Source of the DNA: Mycobacterium mantenii
Lineage (GTDB): Bacteria; Actinomycetota; Actinomycetes; Mycobacteriales; Mycobacteriaceae
Assembly (NCBI RefSeq): GCF_010731775.1
Contig: NZ_AP022590.1
Location: 1,922,001 to 1,986,000 of the forward strand
Direction: 5' to 3'
Length of the DNA stretch: 64,000 bases
The stretch's first letter is position 1. The number at the start of each line of letters is the position of its first letter. This document shows positions 54,200 through 62,993 of this stretch, piece after piece. Position numbers and translations under genes: made by a program. Under the pieces are notes generated by a model. The model saw only the letters and a list, made by a program, of their open reading frames with translations. It was not told the origin of the DNA and searched no databases.

Positions 54200-54344
54200 G
54201 GTATATCGCCTTCTCAAATCCGCTAGCGTCCGCGCTAGCTGTTTCGGCGAAGACCTGTGGGCTACCCGGCGGCCCTGGTACCCGGAGGCCCTGCCGGGAG
54301 GTATGTCGCTCTCCCCAAACCGATAGCGCATGCGCTATCAGTTC
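54200..54344. repeat. Two 45-bp palindromic elements exactly 100 bp apart
   Basis: Copy A at 54200-54244 and copy B at 54300-54344 both begin GGTAT-TCGC and agree in about 32 of 45 positions. Each centres on a palindrome: GCTAGCG-N4-CGCTAGC at 54222-54239, and the perfect GATAGCGCATGCGCTATC at 54322-54339. The C to A change in the left arm is matched by G to T in the right arm. They fill the gap between cyp124 and the SnoaL-like gene. Confidence 0.88.
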
Positions 54345-54362
54345 CGGGATTACGCTGACCCC

Positions 54363-54926
54363 GTGACCATTCCCGCCTTTCCCGCCGCCGAGGTGCTGGC
54401 CGCCCGCCAGAAACTCGTGCTCGACCACTTCCACGACGAGGTCCGTCAAGCCTGGGACGACGTCTTGTCGACGTTCCCGCATCCGCGCTACGAACTGATC
54501 CCCCAGATGCTCGTGCACGACGGCGATGTCGCAGTGCGCGACTACTACACGTACACCAGGACCGCGTTTCCCGACCAAGACCACGAAATCATCGCGCTGC
54601 GTCACAGCGCCGATGCGGTGATCGTCGAATTCTGGCTGATGGGTACCCACCGCGGTTACCTGGGCAAGGTTCCGCCAACGGGCAGCAAGTTCCGCGTCCG
54701 GATGTCTGCCTACTTCGTCTTCGACAACACGGAAACTCTTGTCTGCGAACGCATTTACTTCGACACGCTGACCATGATCAAGCAGCTCCTGGGCGGGCTG
54801 GACATGAAGAAGCCGGCGAACTGGTGGCTGGGCGCGCGCTGCCTGCGCGGGTTTTTGTCGATGTCGTCGGAAAAGCCGGACCCAGCGCTGACCAATACCG
54901 TCCCCCCGGCCTTCCCGAGCGCCTAA
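54363..54926 (+). CDS. Conserved hypothetical protein, possible SnoaL/NTF2-like fold
   Basis: The 187-residue protein starts at GTG 54363 ([20 protein letters not shown]); an earlier in-frame ATG at 54330 lies within a palindrome and is unlikely. It has the pattern of the SnoaL/ester-cyclase type alpha+beta barrel: [21 protein letters not shown], a [20 protein letters not shown] core turn (typical H-x-G-x-PPTG) and [18 protein letters not shown]. Such proteins bind small molecules or act as cyclases or isomerases. Substrate unknown. Confidence 0.75.
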   Translation: MTIPAFPAAEVLAARQKLVLDHFHDEVRQAWDDVLSTFPHPRYELIPQMLVHDGDVAVRDYYTYTRTAFPDQDHEIIALRHSADAVIVEFWLMGTHRGYLGKVPPTGSKFRVRMSAYFVFDNTETLVCERIYFDTLTMIKQLLGGLDMKKPANWWLGARCLRGFLSMSSEKPDPALTNTVPPAFPSA

Positions 54927-54936
54927 ACTGCACCGC

Positions 54937-55383
54937 ATGCGCGGACTTCATGCGCTATGCGGACTCATCGCGGGCACCCTGACAGCGGCCTGCGCCACCG
55001 TCAGCGCGTCTCCGGCGCCGCCGGGTTCGCACACCGAAAAGTGGATCGACCTGCAGGCCGGTCAGTGCGTGGCCGACCTGCCGCCGGCCGACGGCAGTCG
55101 CATCAACGTCACCGTCGTCGATTGTGCGACAGCGCATTTAGCCGAAGTCTACCTACGCGCTCCGATGGCCGTCGACGCCGCCATCGCCACCGTCGCCAAT
55201 CGCGCTTGCCAAAGCGGATTGGCCCCGTACACCGGCCAATCCGTTGACGGCGCCCGGTTTTCGATCACCTATCTCATCGACTCGAACCAAGACCGCACCG
55301 GCGCCAATCCCACCCCGAGCACCGTCATCTGCCTGCTGCAGGCCGGCAGCGGGCAACCCCTGATCGGGTCCGCGCACCGCTGA
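54937..55383 (+). CDS. Lipoprotein with septum-formation-like domain
   Basis: A 148-residue protein with a signal and lipobox GTLTAAC (Cys19). The mature part, [20 protein letters not shown] and [18 protein letters not shown], follows the pattern of the actinobacterial septum formation/DUF4190-partner (PF13845-like) domain, with Cys at C-V and V-D-C and a conserved His-x-x-Glu. A third and fourth Cys come later (NRACQSG and VICLLQ). Function unknown. ATG 54937 follows the previous stop by 10 nt. Confidence 0.75.
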   Translation: MRGLHALCGLIAGTLTAACATVSASPAPPGSHTEKWIDLQAGQCVADLPPADGSRINVTVVDCATAHLAEVYLRAPMAVDAAIATVANRACQSGLAPYTGQSVDGARFSITYLIDSNQDRTGANPTPSTVICLLQAGSGQPLIGSAHR

Positions 55384-55393
55384 CGTGACCAAG

Positions 55394-55421
55394 CAATCCG
55401 ACCGGTCCCTGGCTACGAATA
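55394..55421 (+). promoter_or_regulatory. SigK-type promoter of sigK
   Basis: CAATCC at 55394-55399, a 16-bp spacer and CGAATA at 55416-55421 match the published SigK consensus (CCATCC-N16/17-CGAAT). It points to sigK, 47 bp downstream of the -10, and suggests autoregulation. Confidence 0.8.
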
Positions 55422-55467
55422 ACCGGAGTGGACCACAGGGCGACGTTCGGCGATAGGCTATCGATCG

Positions 55468-56031
55468 ATGACGCGACCGCCACCGCCGAGCAACGAGCTG
55501 GATGCGCTGCTGCGCAAGGTGGCGCGCGGCGACCGCGCCGCCTTCGCCGCCGCCTACGACCTCACTAAAAGTCGGGTGTACGGACTGATCATGCGGGTGC
55601 TGCGTGATGCGGGGTATAGCGAAGAAACCACCCAGGAGGTTTACCTCGAGGTATGGCGACGGGCACCGGAGTACGACTCCGGCAAAGGATCCGCCTTGGC
55701 CTGGATACTGACCATGGCGCACCGGCGGGCCGTCGATCGGGTGCGCACCGAAACGGCGTCCACCGCGCGGGAGTCCCGCTACTTCGCGGCCAACGCCGAC
55801 CCGTCCACCGACGTCGTCGCCGAATCGGCGATCGCCGGTGACGAGCGCCGCCGGGTGAACGATTGCCTGGGCGCGTTGACCGATGTGCAGCGGGAGTGCA
55901 TCCGGTTGGCGTACTACGAGGGACTCACGTATAGCGAAGTGTCGCAGCGGTTGTCCGCGAACCTGTCGACGATAAAATCACGCATGCGCGACGCGCTGCG
56001 CGGCCTGCGTAACTGCCTGGAAGTGCCATGA
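55468..56031 (+). CDS. sigK: ECF sigma factor SigK
   Basis: The 187-residue ECF sigma factor has region 2 at about residues 22-88 ([37 protein letters not shown]) and region 4 at about 128-182 ([40 protein letters not shown]). It is strongly similar to M. tuberculosis SigK, which turns on mpt70, mpt83 and dipZ. In M. tuberculosis sigK and its targets are at two separate loci; here they are together. ATG 55468 is the start. It overlaps rskA by ATGA. Confidence 0.95.
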   Translation: MTRPPPPSNELDALLRKVARGDRAAFAAAYDLTKSRVYGLIMRVLRDAGYSEETTQEVYLEVWRRAPEYDSGKGSALAWILTMAHRRAVDRVRTETASTARESRYFAANADPSTDVVAESAIAGDERRRVNDCLGALTDVQRECIRLAYYEGLTYSEVSQRLSANLSTIKSRMRDALRGLRNCLEVP

Positions 56032-56723
56032 CCGAACCCAACGACTTCGAACTGCTCGAGCTGGCGACGCCATACGCGCTCGATGCCGTGTCGAACGAAG
56101 AGCGCGCCGAGATCGAGCGGCGGGTTGCGGCCGCATCACGGCCGGTCGCGGCGGCCTTCGAAGACGAGGTTCGCGCCGTCCGCGAGACTCTGGCAGTGGT
56201 GTCAGCGGCCACCGCAGCCGAGCCACCGGCCCGGCTGCGGGCCGCTGCGCTGGCGGCCACCAACCGCGGCAAGCGCCAATACGGTTGGCGGGCAGCGGCT
56301 TTAGCAGCGACCGCAGCGGCGATCGTGGTCGGTGCCGCAGCGTTCGGCGTCGGCGTGCTCATGCGGCCGCACCCCGCATCGACCGTCGCCGAACAAGTCC
56401 TGGCGGCCCCCGACGTGCGTACCGTGTCCCGCCCCCTTGCCGACGGGACCGCCACCGTGGTCTTCTCGCACGACCGCAATGCGGGTGTGCTGGTAATGAA
56501 CAACGTCCCGCCGCCATCTCCGGGCACCGTGTACCAGATGTGGCTGCTGGGCGCCAAGGGTGCGACTTCGGCGGGGACGATGGGCACCGCGGCGGTGACC
56601 CCCTCGACAACCGCGACTCTCGTCAACCTCGGATCATCGACGGCCCTGGCGTTCACTGTCGAACCCGGTACCGGGTCGCCGCAGCCGACCGGAACGATAC
56701 TGGCCCAATTGCCCTTGACCTGA
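56028..56723 (+). CDS. rskA: Anti-sigma-K factor RskA
   Basis: The 231-residue anti-sigma factor has a cytoplasmic anti-sigma helix bundle ([30 protein letters not shown]), one transmembrane helix at about residues 86-110 ([21 protein letters not shown]), and an extracytoplasmic domain ending [13 protein letters not shown]. It binds SigK at the membrane and is degraded by regulated proteolysis through Rip1 in M. tuberculosis. It overlaps sigK by 4 nt (ATGA). The end lies 3 bp before the next SigK promoter. Confidence 0.95.
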   Translation: MTEPNDFELLELATPYALDAVSNEERAEIERRVAAASRPVAAAFEDEVRAVRETLAVVSAATAAEPPARLRAAALAATNRGKRQYGWRAAALAATAAAIVVGAAAFGVGVLMRPHPASTVAEQVLAAPDVRTVSRPLADGTATVVFSHDRNAGVLVMNNVPPPSPGTVYQMWLLGAKGATSAGTMGTAAVTPSTTATLVNLGSSTALAFTVEPGTGSPQPTGTILAQLPLT

Positions 56724-56726
56724 AAC

Positions 56727-56754
56727 CCGTCCCTGGCGACGGTGGCTCCGAATA
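56727..56754 (+). promoter_or_regulatory. SigK-type promoter of mpt83
   Basis: CCGTCC at 56727-56732, 16-bp spacer, CGAATA at 56749-56754, 61 bp before the mpt83 start. The -35 has G where the consensus has A; the -10 and spacing are identical to the other copies. Confidence 0.75.
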
Positions 56755-56814
56755 ACTCGCGTCCGATCAGAACGCGCCCAAACCGGGCCGTCCATGATGA
56801 AGGAGTACAACGCG

Positions 56815-57480
56815 ATGATCAACGCTCGGGCCAAAACGATCGCTGCGGCAAGCCTCGCAACGATTGCGATAGTCGGCATCTCGGCCTGTTCGAACAACAA
56901 GTCGGCCTCCGGGCCGACGACCGGTGGCAGCACGGAGACCAGCATGGCGGCGCCGGCAATGACGTCGGTCACGGCCGATCCCGCGGCCGACCTGATCGGG
57001 ACCGGCTGCGGCGACTACGCCAAGCAGAACCCCACCGGACCCGGGTCGGTAGCGGGGATGGCCCAAGACCCGGTCGCGACGGCGGCGTCGAACAACCCGA
57101 TGCTGACCACCCTGACCTCGGCGCTGTCGGGCAAGCTGAACCCGAACGTCAACCTGGTCGATACGCTGAACAACGGCCAGTACACGGTATTCGCGCCGAC
57201 CAACGCCGCCTTCGACAAGCTGCCCTCGGCCACCATCGACAAGCTCAAGACGGACTCGCAGCTGCTGAAGAACATCCTGACCTATCACGTGGTGCAAGGT
57301 CAGGAGAGCCCGATGAAGGTCGACGGTGACCACGCCACCCTGCAGGGCACCAAGTTGTCTGTGAGCGGCCAGGGCAACGACCTCAAGGTCAACGGCGCCG
57401 GCTTGGTGTGCGGCGGGGTGCACACCGCCAACGCGACGGTGTACATGATCGACACCGTACTGATGCCGCCGGGCCAGTAA
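56815..57480 (+). CDS. mpt83: Cell-surface lipoprotein MPT83
   Basis: The 221-residue lipoprotein has a lipobox GISAC with Cys25 and a fasciclin (FAS1) domain at about residues 80-218: [48 protein letters not shown] and [16 protein letters not shown]. It is surface-anchored and may bind host or wall components. AAGGAG lies 9 nt before the ATG at 56815, and M. tuberculosis MPT83 begins MINVQAK, supporting this over the upstream ATGs at 56794 and 56797. The C-terminus ends before a terminator. Confidence 0.94.
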   Translation: MINARAKTIAAASLATIAIVGISACSNNKSASGPTTGGSTETSMAAPAMTSVTADPAADLIGTGCGDYAKQNPTGPGSVAGMAQDPVATAASNNPMLTTLTSALSGKLNPNVNLVDTLNNGQYTVFAPTNAAFDKLPSATIDKLKTDSQLLKNILTYHVVQGQESPMKVDGDHATLQGTKLSVSGQGNDLKVNGAGLVCGGVHTANATVYMIDTVLMPPGQ

Positions 57481-57498
57481 GCCCGCGCCCGCCATCGG

Positions 57499-57533
57499 AG
57501 AGCAGCTCGACCTCGGTCGGGCTGCTCTTCTTT
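57499..57533 (+). terminator. Intrinsic terminator after mpt83
   Basis: AGAGCAGCTCGA at 57499-57510 pairs with TCGGGCTGCTCT at 57517-57528 (one G-T wobble), with a 6-nt loop, followed by a T-rich TCTTCTTTG. It lies 19 nt after the stop of mpt83, just before the dipZ promoter, and should insulate the two. Confidence 0.8.
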
Positions 57534-57543
57534 GCGGCACTAC

Positions 57544-57571
57544 CAATCCGGGGCGGGCTCGGTGGCGAATA
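57544..57571 (+). promoter_or_regulatory. SigK-type promoter of dipZ (probably leaderless)
   Basis: CAATCC at 57544-57549, a 16-bp spacer and CGAATA at 57566-57571. The GTG start of dipZ is only 7 bp after the -10, where transcription should begin, so the transcript may be leaderless. Confidence 0.78.
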
Positions 57572-57577
57572 GTTTCC

Positions 57578-59329
57578 GTGTTGACCATCGCGCTTATCGG
57601 CTTCGTCGGAGGCCTGCTCACTGGAGTATCACCGTGCATCCTGCCCGTGCTGCCCGTTGTTTTCTTCGCGGGCGCTCAGACCGCCGGCGATCAGGTTGCC
57701 GCACGGCCGGTTTCCCGAGGCGGCGTAGGCGTCGCGGTCGAGCAGAAGGCCTCGAACGGGGTTCGGCCTTATCTCATCATCGGCGGACTGGTGCTCAGCT
57801 TCAGCGCGGTCACGCTGACCGGCTCGGCGCTGCTGTCGGTGCTGCATCTGCCGCAGGACGCCATTCGCTGGGTCGCGTTGGTCGCACTGGTGGCGATCGG
57901 CCTCGGCCTGATATTCCCGAGTGTCCAACATCTGCTGGAGCGTCCATTTGCCCGCATCCCACAATGGGACTTCGGCGGCCGGGGCGGCGCCTTTGGTCTC
58001 GGCCTGGCGCTGGGCGTGCTCTATGTCCCTTGCGCCGGACCGGTTCTCGCCGCGATCGTGTTGGCGGGCGCCACCGCTCCCCTTGGCCTGCGTACGGTCG
58101 TGCTGACGGGCGCATTCGCGCTGGGCACCGCCGTGCCGTTGCTGGTCTTCGCGTTGGCCGGCCACCGGGTGGCGCAGCGGGTCGGGGCGTTTCGGCGCAG
58201 GCAGCGGCAGACCCGTATCGCGGCGGGGGTCGTGATGATTCTGCTCGCGGTGGCGTTGGTGTTCAATCTCTCCGCGGCGCTGCAGCGAAGTATCCCGGAC
58301 TACACCGGCCGGCTGCAGGACAGGCTGGCCACCGATCATGGGATCCGGGAGAAGCTGAACCTCGGCGGCATCGTCAACGAGCAGAACGCACAATTGTCCA
58401 ATTGCAGCAACGGAGCCGCAGAGCTCGAAAGCTGCGGTCCAGCACCGGATCTCAAGGGCATCGACGGCTGGCTGAACACACCCGGTGACCAGCCGATCGG
58501 GCTCTCGTCCCTGCGCGGCAAGGTCGTGCTGATCGACTTTTGGGCGTATTCCTGCATCAACTGCCAACGCGCCATCCAGCACGTCGCCAACTGGTACACC
58601 ACGTACAAGGACCTCGGATTCGAGGTCATCGGGGTACACACCCCGGAGTACGCGTTCGAAAAGGTTCCGGGCAACGTCGCGAAAGGCGCCGCCGACCTGG
58701 GCATCAAATACCCGATCGCACTGGACAACGGCTATGCCACGTGGACGAACTACCGGAACCGCTACTGGCCCGCGGAGTATTTGATCGACGCCACCGGTCG
58801 GGTGCGCCACATCAAATTCGGCGAGGGCGACTACAACGTCACCGAGCAGTCGATCAGGCAGTTGCTCGTGAGTGCGCAGTCCGGGCTCAAGCTGCCACCA
58901 CCCAGAGACGCGAGCCGTTCGACCCCGTCACACGAACAGACCACCCCCGAGACCTATTTCGGCGTGGGCAAGGTCGTCAATTACGGGGGTGGTGGGTTAT
59001 ATGACGAGGGCACAAACACATTCGACTACCCGCCGAATCTCGCCGCCGACAGCTTCGCATTGAGCGGTCCGTGGTCGTTGGATTACCAAGGCGCGATCGC
59101 CGCCGGTAACCAGTCCGGCATCAGGCTGAATTACCACGCGAAAAACGTCTACATCGTCGTCGGCGGAACCGGAACCCTCACGGTCACGCGTGATGGGCGA
59201 TCCGCGGTGGTTCCGATCAGCGGGCCGCCGACGTTGCACCAGATCGTCTCCGGCGATCACCCGCAACCGGGAACGCTGGAGGTCCGCCCGACCCAGGGGC
59301 TGCAGGTGTACTCGTTCACGTATGGCTGA
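57578..59329 (+). CDS. dipZ: DipZ: CcdA-thioredoxin-carbohydrate-binding-like fusion protein
   Basis: The 583-residue membrane protein has an N-terminal CcdA/DsbD-type domain with six or so helices ([20 protein letters not shown] with the CcdA Cys, and [20 protein letters not shown]), then from about residue 290 an extracytoplasmic TlpA-like thioredoxin domain with active site C326-IN-C329 ([20 protein letters not shown]), and a C-terminal beta-sandwich ([20 protein letters not shown]). It passes reducing power across the membrane, possibly to fold MPT83 and MPT70. It is shorter than M. tuberculosis DipZ (695 aa). GTG 57578 start. Confidence 0.93.
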   Translation: MLTIALIGFVGGLLTGVSPCILPVLPVVFFAGAQTAGDQVAARPVSRGGVGVAVEQKASNGVRPYLIIGGLVLSFSAVTLTGSALLSVLHLPQDAIRWVALVALVAIGLGLIFPSVQHLLERPFARIPQWDFGGRGGAFGLGLALGVLYVPCAGPVLAAIVLAGATAPLGLRTVVLTGAFALGTAVPLLVFALAGHRVAQRVGAFRRRQRQTRIAAGVVMILLAVALVFNLSAALQRSIPDYTGRLQDRLATDHGIREKLNLGGIVNEQNAQLSNCSNGAAELESCGPAPDLKGIDGWLNTPGDQPIGLSSLRGKVVLIDFWAYSCINCQRAIQHVANWYTTYKDLGFEVIGVHTPEYAFEKVPGNVAKGAADLGIKYPIALDNGYATWTNYRNRYWPAEYLIDATGRVRHIKFGEGDYNVTEQSIRQLLVSAQSGLKLPPPRDASRSTPSHEQTTPETYFGVGKVVNYGGGGLYDEGTNTFDYPPNLAADSFALSGPWSLDYQGAIAAGNQSGIRLNYHAKNVYIVVGGTGTLTVTRDGRSAVVPISGPPTLHQIVSGDHPQPGTLEVRPTQGLQVYSFTYG

Positions 59330-59356
59330 TTGCAATGCCTTTGATGCCTTTGTCGG

Positions 59357-59384
59357 CAATCCAAAAGCGTTCGGGCTCCGAATC
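59357..59384 (+). promoter_or_regulatory. SigK-type promoter of mpt70
   Basis: CAATCC at 59357-59362, 16-bp spacer, CGAATC at 59379-59384, 58 bp before the mpt70 start and downstream of the dipZ stop. This is the fourth match with the same 16-bp spacing. Confidence 0.78.
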
Positions 59385-59441
59385 ACCGATGTAACCCGGC
59401 GGCGAGATCCGCTGCCGGCAAGATTGAGGAGGCCAAACACG

Positions 59442-60026
59442 ATGAAAACGCACAAAGCGTCGGTTGCGGTGAAGGGTGTTGCGGCAGCCGCCATGGTCGG
59501 TCTTGGTGTGGTGACCGCTCCGACCGCGGCGGCAGCCGATCTGGTGGGGCCGGGGTGCGGGGATTACGCGGCCGCAAATCCCAGCGGTCCCGCGTCGGTC
59601 GACGGAATGTCGCAGGTCCCGGTGGCGCAGGCGGCGTCCAACAATCCGATGCTCACCACCCTGACCTCGGCGCTGTCGGGCAAGCTGAACCCGAACGTCA
59701 ACCTCGTTGATACGTTGAACAACGGCCAGTACACGGTGTTCGCGCCGACCGACGCGGCATTCAACAAGCTGCCGGCGCAGACGATCGACCAGCTCAAGAC
59801 CGATTCGAACATGCTGAAGGGCATCCTGACCTATCACGTGGTGCAGGGTCAGCTGAGCCCCACACGAGTCGTCGGCTCCCACAAAACTTTGCAAGGCGCG
59901 AACGTGACCGTGACGGGCCAGGGCAACGAACTCAGGGTCAACAACGCCGGGGTGGTGTGCGGCGGCGTTCCCACCGCCAACGCGACGGTGTACATGATCG
60001 ACACGGTGCTGATGCCACCGGCGTAG
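59442..60026 (+). CDS. mpt70: Secreted fasciclin protein MPT70
   Basis: The 194-residue protein has a classical signal peptide ([20 protein letters not shown], cleavage near AAAADLVG) instead of a lipobox, and a FAS1 domain with the same blocks as MPT83: [63 protein letters not shown]. It is released in M. bovis culture as a main antigen. ATG 59442 follows GAGGAGG. A 110-bp part around 59640-59750 is nearly identical in DNA to mpt83. Confidence 0.95.
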   Translation: MKTHKASVAVKGVAAAAMVGLGVVTAPTAAAADLVGPGCGDYAAANPSGPASVDGMSQVPVAQAASNNPMLTTLTSALSGKLNPNVNLVDTLNNGQYTVFAPTDAAFNKLPAQTIDQLKTDSNMLKGILTYHVVQGQLSPTRVVGSHKTLQGANVTVTGQGNELRVNNAGVVCGGVPTANATVYMIDTVLMPPA

Positions 60027-60073
60027 TGGGTGTTGGTAGTGCCGCGGCGGTGACTACTCGTTCGTCTGAGCGC

Positions 60074-61561
60074 TCAGGTGAACGAGTAGTCGCTCAGCGG
60101 GAAGGTCCGGTTTTCGCGTACCGCGTTGAGTGTGGACGTCGGCCGCAGCAAGGTCGCCTCACCTTTGGGATTGAAATAGTAGGACCGCGACGTCGCACAG
60201 TCGCCGTTGTTGAACACCGAGGTTTCCAACAGTTCGGTCACCCGCTCGAGGAATTGCGCGTTGGCTTCCTCGGTCACCTCGAAGGTGGTTGCGCCCCTGC
60301 GTTTGACCTCACCGAGCAGCCGGTCCATGTGCCGCATCTGGTATTCGATGGTGTGGAAGAACGAGAACCCGGAGAAGGCAAACGGACTGGCCAGGCCCAG
60401 GTAGTTGGGGAAGTAGGGAACCGACACGCCCTGATAGGCCTGAAACCTGGTCTCCCGCCACCACTTTCCTAGGTTGCGCCCTTTGCGGCCGATTACCTCG
60501 ATGGCCGGGAAGTTGGCCTCCCACAGGTCAAAACCTGTCGCCAGCACCAGGGTGTCGATGACGGTCTTACGCCCGTCCGCCGTAACGATGCCGTCAGCCT
60601 CGATCCGCTCGATTGTGTTCGTCTCCAAGTGCACATGAGGCATGGTGAAAGCGCGGTAGAAGTCGTTCGACATGGTGGGCCGCTTGCAGCCGCAGTCGTA
60701 GTCCGGTGTCAACTTGGCGCGCAGGTCCTTGTCCCGGAGCGTCCGGAACCGGTTGATCTTGGCCAGGTCGGCGAAGGCGATATTCCCCCGCCCCCGGGTC
60801 TCCCGAAAGCGCAGCGCACCGACGACCAAGATGATCTCCATAACAATGTCGGTCACCCAGCGCAGCGCACGCTGCGTCGCGGGCAGCCGGGCAAACATGC
60901 GTTGCACGCTCGGAGAGAACGGGAAATCGGGCTTGGGCAGAATGTGCGCCGCGGTGCGCTGGTAGACGGTCAAGTCCGCGGCCTCTTTGGCCAGCTCGGG
61001 AATGACCTGTACCGCGGACGCACCGGTGCCGATAACCGCGATGCGACGCCCCTCGTAGCTGTACTCGTGGTCCCACGCGGTGGTGTGGACCACCTTGCCT
61101 TTGAAGCTGGCGATGCCGGGGATGTCCGGCATGCGCGGCTGGGACAGGAACCCCGTCGCGGTGATCAGGAACCGGCAGGTCAGGGTTTCGCCGCCGGCCA
61201 GTCCGACCCGCCACACTGCGGCGTCCTCATCCCACTGCGCGCCCTCGACGGTCGTGTTGAACCGCATGTGGCGGCGCACGTCGTACTTGTCGGCGACGTC
61301 CACCGCGTACTGCTTGACCTCAGCGCCCGGCGCGAACAGCCGTGACCACTCAGGATTGGGCTCAAACCAGTACGAATACGTCGTGGACGGGATGTCGACG
61401 GCCACGCCTGGGTAATGGTTGACATGCCAGGTGCCACCCAGGTCGTCCTCGCGGTCGAGGATGATGAAGTTGTCAAACCCGAGGCGCTTGAGCTGAATAG
61501 CGGCGCCGATGCCGCCGAAACCTGCACCTACGATGATCGCGTCGAAACGGTCCGTGTCCAC
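60074..61561 (-). CDS. Flavin-containing (Baeyer-Villiger-type) monooxygenase
   Basis: The 495-residue flavoprotein has the FAD fold AIIVGAGFGGIGAAIQLKRL, a GGTWHVNHYPGVAVD block, the Baeyer-Villiger fingerprint-like FKGKVVHTTAWDHE (FxGxxxHxxxW), and an NADPH fold IAVIGTGASAVQVIPELA. The LATGFDLWEANFP motif follows. Substrate is unknown, likely a ketone or steroid-type compound. The start is GTG 61561; MDTDRFDAIIVGAG directly begins the FAD fold, so the choice is firm. It converges with mpt70 with about 47 nt between stops. Confidence 0.92.
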   Translation of the reverse strand: MDTDRFDAIIVGAGFGGIGAAIQLKRLGFDNFIILDREDDLGGTWHVNHYPGVAVDIPSTTYSYWFEPNPEWSRLFAPGAEVKQYAVDVADKYDVRRHMRFNTTVEGAQWDEDAAVWRVGLAGGETLTCRFLITATGFLSQPRMPDIPGIASFKGKVVHTTAWDHEYSYEGRRIAVIGTGASAVQVIPELAKEAADLTVYQRTAAHILPKPDFPFSPSVQRMFARLPATQRALRWVTDIVMEIILVVGALRFRETRGRGNIAFADLAKINRFRTLRDKDLRAKLTPDYDCGCKRPTMSNDFYRAFTMPHVHLETNTIERIEADGIVTADGRKTVIDTLVLATGFDLWEANFPAIEVIGRKGRNLGKWWRETRFQAYQGVSVPYFPNYLGLASPFAFSGFSFFHTIEYQMRHMDRLLGEVKRRGATTFEVTEEANAQFLERVTELLETSVFNNGDCATSRSYYFNPKGEATLLRPTSTLNAVRENRTFPLSDYSFT

Positions 61562-62219
61562 AGCCTTGCTCCGTGTTACCTGTTTCCGTACTTAACGAAT
61601 CATAAGCTTTCACTAAGATACGCAACTCTAATAGGGCGCCACGCCGGGCGCATCCGAGCTTTGCCGGTATGTGACCTTGCTGACATACGTCGGGTGATCA
61701 TCGACGGGTCTATCAGACAAGGCCCTTTGCCCATCGACTACGCAAACGATCGGACACCGAACAGCCACACCAACCCGGTCGCTATCGGTGTCGTCGGCTT
61801 AACTCAGGGCGAGACCGGCACAACACCCAGAATTCTTATCAAGTTGCCGGCCCGGCTGTCGGCATCCTCCGTCAGCGAAGAGGCGCGTCGCGCGCCCGCT
61901 TACCGTAATCGTGCCCCGGTTTCCGCGAGTGGTATTGAACGGAACCAAGTTCGGCGGACACGTCGCCGAAACCCGTTCCAGCCGTTGCCATGCCGCCACC
62001 CTCCTGACAATGAGCGCCCAATCTGGCACACGCAATTCCGCCTACCCTGAATGGACAACACCAAACGACGGATTAAAGTGTTCTGGTAGGAAATCCGACA
62101 CGCGTGGCGTCGGTCCGATCGCGGCGACGGCGCCGCTATCCACCGCCGGTCGCCGCGCCCGGTATCCGGGAAAACATCACGCAATAGTTGGCAAGTTGAC
62201 AGTTTGGGAGGGGACTTGC
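61562..62219. other. Long non-coding stretch before the cutinase gene
   Basis: I see no protein with family motifs here. Reading frames are present on both strands but are mutually overlapping and have no clear ribosome site. The last ~40 bp contain a purine-rich GGGAGGGGA used by the cutinase gene. It may hold promoters for the divergent monooxygenase and cutinase genes. Confidence 0.5.
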
Positions 62220-62981
62220 ATGGGCATTTTGGACGCCACGATTGCACGTCACATCGTTCGTTCCCTTGGTCCTGCAGTAGTTATCGCAGCCTCGGGCGTG
62301 GCCGCTTCTGCCGTGACTACTTCCGTTATTCCCTCCGCCTCGGCTCAGTGTCCGGACGTGCAAGTGGTGTTCGCCCGCGGCACCGGTGAAGCACCGGGTG
62401 TAGGCCCCACCGGTCAGGCCTTCGTCGACTCGTTGCGCCAACGCGTGGGCTCACGGTCGTTCGACGTCTATCCGGTCAACTACCCCGCAACCGACCAGTG
62501 GGACACCGGCATCGACGGCGTCAGAGACGCGGGCGCCCACGTGGTTTCGATGGCCCGCGACTGCCCCAACACCAAGATGGTGCTCGGCGGCTACTCCCAG
62601 GGCGCGGCCGTGATGGGCTTTGTCACCTCGGCCGCTGTACCCGACGGCATCGACCCCAACACCGTCCCCAAACCCTTGGACCCCTCGGTGGCCAGCCATG
62701 TCTCCTCGGTCGTGCTGTTCGGCATGCCCAACGTGCGGGCCATGAACTTCCTCGGGGAGCCGCCGGTCGTCATCGGACCCAACTTCCAGGACAAGACCGT
62801 CAAGGTCTGCGCCACCGAAGACCCGGTCTGCTCCGACGGGATGAACTTCGCCGCCCACGACACCTACGCCGACGACGGCGCCATGATCGACAAGGGCGTC
62901 GCCTTCGCCTCCAGCCACCTGGGCATGGGCGGCCCCGGCGCGACGTCGGTCGCGTCGCCGGCAGCCGGCTTTGGCGGCTGA
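62220..62981 (+). CDS. Secreted cutinase-family esterase (Culp)
   Basis: The 253-residue protein has a signal peptide (ARHIVRSLGPAVVIAASGVA, cleavage near ASAQCPD) and a cutinase domain: CPDVQVVFARGTGEAPG, catalytic Ser126 in GGYSQGAAVM, Asp in CATEDPVCSDG and His in FAAHDTYADDG. Cysteines pair as in other mycobacterial Culp proteins. The enzyme hydrolyses short to medium acyl esters or phospholipids outside the cell. ATG 62220 has AGGGGA upstream. The C-terminal 25 residues are Gly/Ala-rich. Confidence 0.93.
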   Translation: MGILDATIARHIVRSLGPAVVIAASGVAASAVTTSVIPSASAQCPDVQVVFARGTGEAPGVGPTGQAFVDSLRQRVGSRSFDVYPVNYPATDQWDTGIDGVRDAGAHVVSMARDCPNTKMVLGGYSQGAAVMGFVTSAAVPDGIDPNTVPKPLDPSVASHVSSVVLFGMPNVRAMNFLGEPPVVIGPNFQDKTVKVCATEDPVCSDGMNFAAHDTYADDGAMIDKGVAFASSHLGMGGPGATSVASPAAGFGG

Positions 62982-62993
62982 GCAGCCGCTCGG

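Noticed and set aside
61911..62219. N-terminal extension of the cutinase.
   Set aside because: The signal peptide begins at ATG 62220 with a good ribosome site; the extension has no conserved sequence.
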